From positions 1 to 64,000 of the forward strand of contig NZ_BOMQ01000095.1 of assembly GCF_016862275.1 (NCBI RefSeq): a stretch of DNA of 64,000 nt. Reading direction: 5' to 3'. The position numbers and the translations under genes were made by a program. Origin of the DNA: Actinoplanes nipponensis (GTDB taxonomy: Bacteria > Actinomycetota > Actinomycetes > Mycobacteriales > Micromonosporaceae). This document shows, piece after piece, positions 57,534-64,000 of this stretch (within the stretch, counting starts at the first letter, position 1; each line of letters opens with the position of its first letter). Under the pieces are notes generated by a model. The model did not search any database. It had not been told where the DNA came from and was given only the letters and a program-made list of their open reading frames with translations.

Positions 57534-59770
57534 AGCGCACCGTGGAAGGTCCGCGAGATCACGTCGTGCTGCTGCTCGCGGGTCAGCCGGACGAAGTTCA
57601 CCGCGTAGCCGGAGACCCGGATGGTGAGCTGCGGGTAGTTCTCCGGGTGGGCCATGGCGTCCTCGAGGGTCGCGCGGTCCAGCACGTTGACATTGAGGTG
57701 GAAGCCGCCGCCGTCGGTGTAGCCGTCGAGCACCCCGGCCAGGTTGGCGATCCGCTCCTCGCGGCTGTGGCCCAGACCCTCGGGGGTCACGGTGGTGGTC
57801 AGCGAGATGCCGTCGCGGGCGCTGCGGTACGGCAGCTTGGCGACCGACAGCGCCGCGGCGACCAGCCCGTGCTTGTCGCGGCCGTTCATCGGGTTGGCGC
57901 CCGGCGCGAACGGCTCGCCGGCCCGGCGGCCGTCCGGGGTGTTGCCGGTGTGCTTGCCGTAGACCACGTTCGAGGTGATGGTCAGCACCGACAGGCTCGG
58001 CTCGGCGCCGCGGTAGGCCGGCTGCCGGCGGATCTTGGTCATGAACCGCTCGACCAGCTCGACGGCGATCGCGTCGGCGCGGTCGTCGTTGTTGCCGAAG
58101 GCCGGGTACTCGCCGTCGACGGCGTAGTCGACGACCAGGCCAGTCTCGTCCCGCAGCGCCTTGACCTGGGCGTACTTGATCGCCGAGAGGCTGTCCACGG
58201 CGACCGAGAGCCCGGCGATGCCGGTGGCCAGGAAGCGGTGCACCGGGTGGTCGTGCAGGGCCATCTCGAGGCGCTCGTAGGCGTACTTGTCGTGCATGTA
58301 GTGGATGACGTTGAGCGCGTCCACGTACGTCTCGGCGAGCCAGTCGAGGGTACGGTCGAAGGCCGCGTCGACCTCGGCGTAGTCCAGCACGTCGGCGGTG
58401 ACCGCGGGCATCGGGGGCGTGACCTGCTCGCCGCTGATCTCGTCGCGGCCGCCGTTGATCGCGTACAGCAGGGTCTTGGCCAGGTTGGCCCGGGCGCCGA
58501 AGAACTGCATGTCCTTGCCGACGCGCATGGCCGAGACGCAGCAGGCGATGGCCGTGTCGTCGCTGTAGGCGGGCCGGATCAGGTCGTCGTTCTCGTACTG
58601 GATGGCGCTGGTGTCCAGCGAGACCTGGGCGCAGAACCGCTTGAAGCCCTCCGGCAGCGCCGGCGACCACAGCACGGTCAGGTTCGGCTCCGGCGCCGGG
58701 CCCAGGTTGTACAGCGTCTGCAGGTAGCGGAAGCTGCTGCGGGTCACCAGGGGGCGGCCGTCCGTGCCGATGCCGCCGAGCGCCTCGGTCACCCAGGTCG
58801 GGTCGCCGGAGAACAGCTGGTCGTACTCGGGGGTGCGGAGGAACCGGATGATCCGCAGCTTGATCACGAAGTCGTCGATCAGCTCCTGCGCGGCGGTCTC
58901 GGTCAGCGTGCCCTCGGCCAGGTCGCGCTGCAGGTAGATGTCGATGAAGCTGGCGGTGCGCCCGAGCGACATCGCGGCGCCGTTCTGCTCCTTGGTGGCG
59001 CCCAGGTAGGCGAAGTAGAGCCACTGGATCGCCTCGCGGCCGGTGGTGGCCGGCCCGGAGATGTCGGAGCCGTACGCGGCGGCCATGGTCTTGAGCTCGC
59101 CCAGGGCGCGGATCTGCTCGGCCAGCTCCTCGCGGGCCCGGATCACGTCCTCCGACGACAGCTCGGCGTCCAGGGCGGCCTTCTGCTCACGGCGCTCGGC
59201 GATGAGCCGGTCGACGCCGTACAGGGCGACCCGGCGGTAGTCGCCGATGATCCGGCCGCGGCCGTACGCGTCGGGCAGCCCGGTGATGATGTGCGAGCGC
59301 CGCGCGGCCAGCACGTCGGCGGGGTACGCGTCGAAGACCCCGTCGTTGTGGCTCTTGCGGTGCCCGGAGAAGATGGCGCGCACCGTCGGGTCGAGCGCGT
59401 ACCCGTATGCCTTGAGCCCGGCCTCGACCATCCGCAGGCCGCCGGCGGGCATGATCGCCCGGCGCAGCGGGGCGCTGGTCTGCAGCCCGACGATCAGCTC
59501 GTGGGAGCGGTCGATGTAGCCCGGCCCGTGCGCGGTGATGGTCGACGGGGTGTGCGTGTCGACGTCGTAGATGCCGCGCTCGCGCTCGTCGACGAACATC
59601 CGCTGCAGTTCCCGCCAGAGCCTCTCCGTGCGGTGCGTGGGCCCCGTCAGGAACGCCGCGTCGCCGGTGTAGGGCGTGACGTTGTCCTGGATGAACCCGG
59701 CGACGTCGATCGTCTGCTGCCAGGTCGTCCCGGTGAACCCGCGCCAGGCCTCTTTGCGTTCCTGCACCAT
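57530..59770 (-). CDS. pflB: Formate C-acetyltransferase (pyruvate formate-lyase)
   Basis: A 746-residue glycyl-radical enzyme (E. coli PflB: 760). Catalytic Cys410-Cys411 lie in TAIACCVSAM and the radical Gly721 in RVSGYAVNF, spaced like E. coli C418/C419/G734. It cleaves pyruvate with CoA to acetyl-CoA and formate, without making NADH; the acetyl-CoA can go to AdhE. The radical form is destroyed by oxygen, so strict anaerobic expression is expected. RBS GGAGGAG; a perfect DevR-like box is 54 bp upstream. Next gene pflA overlaps. Confidence 0.95.
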   Translation of the reverse strand: MVQERKEAWRGFTGTTWQQTIDVAGFIQDNVTPYTGDAAFLTGPTHRTERLWRELQRMFVDERERGIYDVDTHTPSTITAHGPGYIDRSHELIVGLQTSAPLRRAIMPAGGLRMVEAGLKAYGYALDPTVRAIFSGHRKSHNDGVFDAYPADVLAARRSHIITGLPDAYGRGRIIGDYRRVALYGVDRLIAERREQKAALDAELSSEDVIRAREELAEQIRALGELKTMAAAYGSDISGPATTGREAIQWLYFAYLGATKEQNGAAMSLGRTASFIDIYLQRDLAEGTLTETAAQELIDDFVIKLRIIRFLRTPEYDQLFSGDPTWVTEALGGIGTDGRPLVTRSSFRYLQTLYNLGPAPEPNLTVLWSPALPEGFKRFCAQVSLDTSAIQYENDDLIRPAYSDDTAIACCVSAMRVGKDMQFFGARANLAKTLLYAINGGRDEISGEQVTPPMPAVTADVLDYAEVDAAFDRTLDWLAETYVDALNVIHYMHDKYAYERLEMALHDHPVHRFLATGIAGLSVAVDSLSAIKYAQVKALRDETGLVVDYAVDGEYPAFGNNDDRADAIAVELVERFMTKIRRQPAYRGAEPSLSVLTITSNVVYGKHTGNTPDGRRAGEPFAPGANPMNGRDKHGLVAAALSVAKLPYRSARDGISLTTTVTPEGLGHSREERIANLAGVLDGYTDGGGFHLNVNVLDRATLEDAMAHPENYPQLTIRVSGYAVNFVRLTREQQHDVISRTFHGAL

Positions 59771-59823
59771 GTCTCCTCCTCGTTCCTGCCTCCAGCCTGG
59801 CTGGTCGACACCGTTCTTGATCA

Positions 59824-59837
59824 GGGCCGAAGGTCCC
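59824..59837. promoter_or_regulatory. DevR-like box upstream of pflB
   Basis: GGGCCGAAGGTCCC, exact consensus, 54 bp upstream of ATG 59770; ten of its bases form part of the hairpin at 59828-59864. Confidence 0.75.
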
Positions 59838-59864
59838 GGGAGGACGAGCCTCCCGGGACCTTCG
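59828..59864 (-). terminator. 16-bp hairpin terminator after adhP, overlapping the pflB box
   Basis: CGAAGGTCCCGGGAGG (59828-59843) pairs perfectly with 59849-59864 around ACGAG. On the minus strand it follows the adhP stop (59905) by 40 bp. The 3' arm on that strand overlaps the DevR-like box of pflB. Confidence 0.75.
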
Positions 59865-59904
59865 GGTGTGGGCGCGACGGTGTCGTCGACCCTGGGGGAA
59901 AGCG

Positions 59905-60915
59905 TTACGGCAACAGCACCAGGCGGGCGGGGACCCGGCCGGCCAGCACGTCCTCGATCGAGGCGTTGATGTCGTCGAGCCGGCGGCCCTCGTAGAGCAC
60001 CTCGGTGCGCCCGGCCACGTGCAGCCGGAACACCTCGGCCAGGTCGGCCCGGGTGCCGACGATCGAGCCGATCACCCGGATGCCCTTGAGCACGGTCTGG
60101 AAGATCGGCAGCGACATCGCGTTGTCCTTGGGCAGCGACACCAGGATCAGCCGGCCGCCGCGGCGCAGGCAGGCGTGGGCCTGCTCGATGACCCGCGGGT
60201 CGGCGGCCAGCACCACGGCCACGTCCGCCCCGCCCAGCGCCTCGATGGCGGCCACCGGGTCGGTGTCCGCGGCGTTGACCAGGTGCGCCGCGCCGAGGCT
60301 CTTGGCCAGCGCCAGCTTCTCCTCGGTGACGTCGACCGCGATGGTCTCCCCGCCGAAGATCTGCGCGTACTGCAGGGCCAGGTGTCCCAGCCCGCCGATG
60401 CCGAAGATCGCCACCCGGTCCCCGGGCGTGACCCCGGCCACCTTGACCGCCTTGTACGTGGTGACACCGGCGCAGGTCAGTGGCGCGGCCACCGCCGGGT
60501 CGATGCCGTCGGGCACCCGGACGACGTAGCGGGCGTCGGCCGCGGCGTACTCGGCGTGCCCGCCGTCGATGGCGTAGCCGGTGTTGAGCTGGGCCTCGCA
60601 CAGGGTCTCCCAGCCGGTGATGCAGTACTCGCACGTCCCGCACGCGTGGCCGAGCCAGGGGATCGCCACCCGGTCGCCGATGGCGTGCTCGGTGACGCCC
60701 GCGCCGAGCTGCTCGACGATGCCGACGCCCTCGTGTCCGGGAATGAACGGCGGGGTGGGCTTCACGGGCCAGTCACCGCGGGCGGCGTGGATGTCGGTGT
60801 GGCAGAGCCCGCTGGCCTCGATCCGGACCAGCACCTGCCCGGCCGCCGGCTCCGGCGTGGGCACTTCCTTGATCTCGAGGGGCCGGTCGAAGCCGGTCAC
60901 CACCGCTGCGCGCAT
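59905..60915 (-). CDS. adhP: Alcohol dehydrogenase AdhP (zinc-dependent)
   Basis: A 336-residue enzyme very like E. coli AdhP: GLCHTDIHAARGDWP and GHEGVGIVEQLGAGVT (catalytic zinc), CGTCEYCITGWETLC (structural zinc), TCAGVTTYKAVKVAGV and GIGGLGHLALQYA (NAD binding). It uses ethanol or propanol with NAD and could reduce acetaldehyde in fermentation. RBS GGAAGGGGAAGAG precedes the ATG. A DevR-like box lies 61 bp upstream; a strong hairpin separates it from pflB. Confidence 0.92.
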   Translation of the reverse strand: MRAAVVTGFDRPLEIKEVPTPEPAAGQVLVRIEASGLCHTDIHAARGDWPVKPTPPFIPGHEGVGIVEQLGAGVTEHAIGDRVAIPWLGHACGTCEYCITGWETLCEAQLNTGYAIDGGHAEYAAADARYVVRVPDGIDPAVAAPLTCAGVTTYKAVKVAGVTPGDRVAIFGIGGLGHLALQYAQIFGGETIAVDVTEEKLALAKSLGAAHLVNAADTDPVAAIEALGGADVAVVLAADPRVIEQAHACLRRGGRLILVSLPKDNAMSLPIFQTVLKGIRVIGSIVGTRADLAEVFRLHVAGRTEVLYEGRRLDDINASIEDVLAGRVPARLVLLP

Positions 60916-60975
60916 GACTCTTCCCCTTCCGCGTGATCTTGATTCGAGTCTCACCGCCGGCGCGCGCCGGTGGCA

Positions 60976-60989
60976 GGGCCGATGGGCCC
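60976..60989. promoter_or_regulatory. DevR-like box upstream of adhP
   Basis: GGGCCGATGGGCCC, full match, 61 bp upstream of ATG 60915. Last box seen in the window. Confidence 0.7.
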
Positions 60990-61008
60990 GGCCGCCACGG
61001 GTCATGAG

Positions 61009-61383
61009 TCAGGGCTGCGGCACCAGCCGGCGGGTCCGGAGCGCCCGGGCCCACCAGGGCCGGGGCGCGCCGGAACGCAGCGGGGGCAGCGCGGTGCGCT
61101 TGACGCTGACCCAGCCGCCCGGGCCCATGGTCACCGTCCCGATGTCCGGGCGGCGCCGGCCGGCCGCGACCGCCACGGCGATCGCGACGGTGGCGGCGCC
61201 CGCGGCGGCCAGCGCCGCGCCGCCCAGCAGGGTCAGGTCGACGACGGGCCGGAACGCGGCGCCGTCCGGGCCGACGACCCACGCGCCGATCGGGCGTCCG
61301 CCGTCGGCCACCGGCAGGACGGTCACCGGGGCGGGCGCCGCGGTGGTCCGGCCGTCGAGCGCGGTGGTCGTGGAGGTGGTCAT
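61009..61383 (-). CDS. Small membrane protein of unknown function
   Basis: A 124-residue protein with a Thr/Ala-rich N-terminus, one or two membrane segments (residues ~48-73, LTLLGGAALAAAGAATVAIAVAVAA) and a basic C-terminal tail (RSGAPRPWWARALRTRRLV). RBS AAGGAGC precedes the ATG. It starts 9 bp after ppdK ends, so the two are probably cotranscribed. I recognise no family. Confidence 0.7.
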   Translation of the reverse strand: MTTSTTTALDGRTTAAPAPVTVLPVADGGRPIGAWVVGPDGAAFRPVVDLTLLGGAALAAAGAATVAIAVAVAAGRRRPDIGTVTMGPGGWVSVKRTALPPLRSGAPRPWWARALRTRRLVPQP

Positions 61384-61392
61384 GACTGCTCC

Positions 61393-64000
<2,608 letters not shown>

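Overview
The window is very GC-rich (about 70% or more), nearly every real gene has strong third-position G/C bias, and many genes are joined by 4-bp ATGA/GTGA overlaps. Gene content (DevR/DevS, DUF1876, DUF1918, Acg-type nitroreductase, F420-type nitroreductase remnant, SHOCT membrane peptides) points to an actinobacterium. A Micromonosporaceae-like or similar filamentous actinomycete is my best guess, but the genus cannot be fixed from sequence reading alone. No rRNA, tRNA, CRISPR array, transposase or integrase was seen.

Region 1 (1-4.65 kb) is a lipid/glycerol cluster: glpD and a TetR regulator on the minus strand, divergent from an alkylglycerone-phosphate-synthase-like FAD oxidase and a diacylglycerol-kinase-like lipid kinase. 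It looks like a small TetR-controlled ether-lipid or glycerolipid locus. Region 2 (4.9-12.8 kb) holds a single-module, membrane-bound NRPS of the epsilon-poly-lysine-synthetase (Pls) architecture, coupled by overlap to a short M1 metallopeptidase, followed by a secreted ThuA-like protein and a SulP transporter.

Region 3 (13.8-61 kb) is the main content: a hypoxia/dormancy island resembling the DosR (DevR) regulon of Mycobacterium tuberculosis, but gathered in one locus. It encodes a DevS-type sensor kinase with conserved haem-GAF residues (His149, Tyr171) and a DevR response regulator with all key residues. It also encodes eleven universal stress proteins (one frameshifted), a RafH-type ribosome hibernation factor, two DUF1876 (Rv1738-like) proteins, an Acg-like nitroreductase, a CtpF-like P-type ATPase, an SPFH protein, two cNMP-binding-domain proteins and several tiny membrane proteins. 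A fermentation set is embedded in it: AdhE, PflB plus its activase, three zinc alcohol dehydrogenases, an archaeal-type class I aldolase, a flavodoxin-domain protein and PPDK.

A 14-bp palindrome-like motif, roughly GGG(A/T/C)C-N4-G(G/T/A)CCC, recurs in nearly every intergenic promoter region of the island, usually 50-90 bp upstream of a start codon. It resembles the mycobacterial DosR box and is absent (one weak match) from the first 13.8 kb. I read the island as one oxygen/redox-controlled regulon: DevS/DevR switch on fermentation, ATP-saving glycolysis, ribosome hibernation and stress proteins together. Signs of decay or rearrangement (split USP, GyrI-like and Ddn-like fragments) and of duplication (two DUF1876/cNMP/USP sets) lie inside it.
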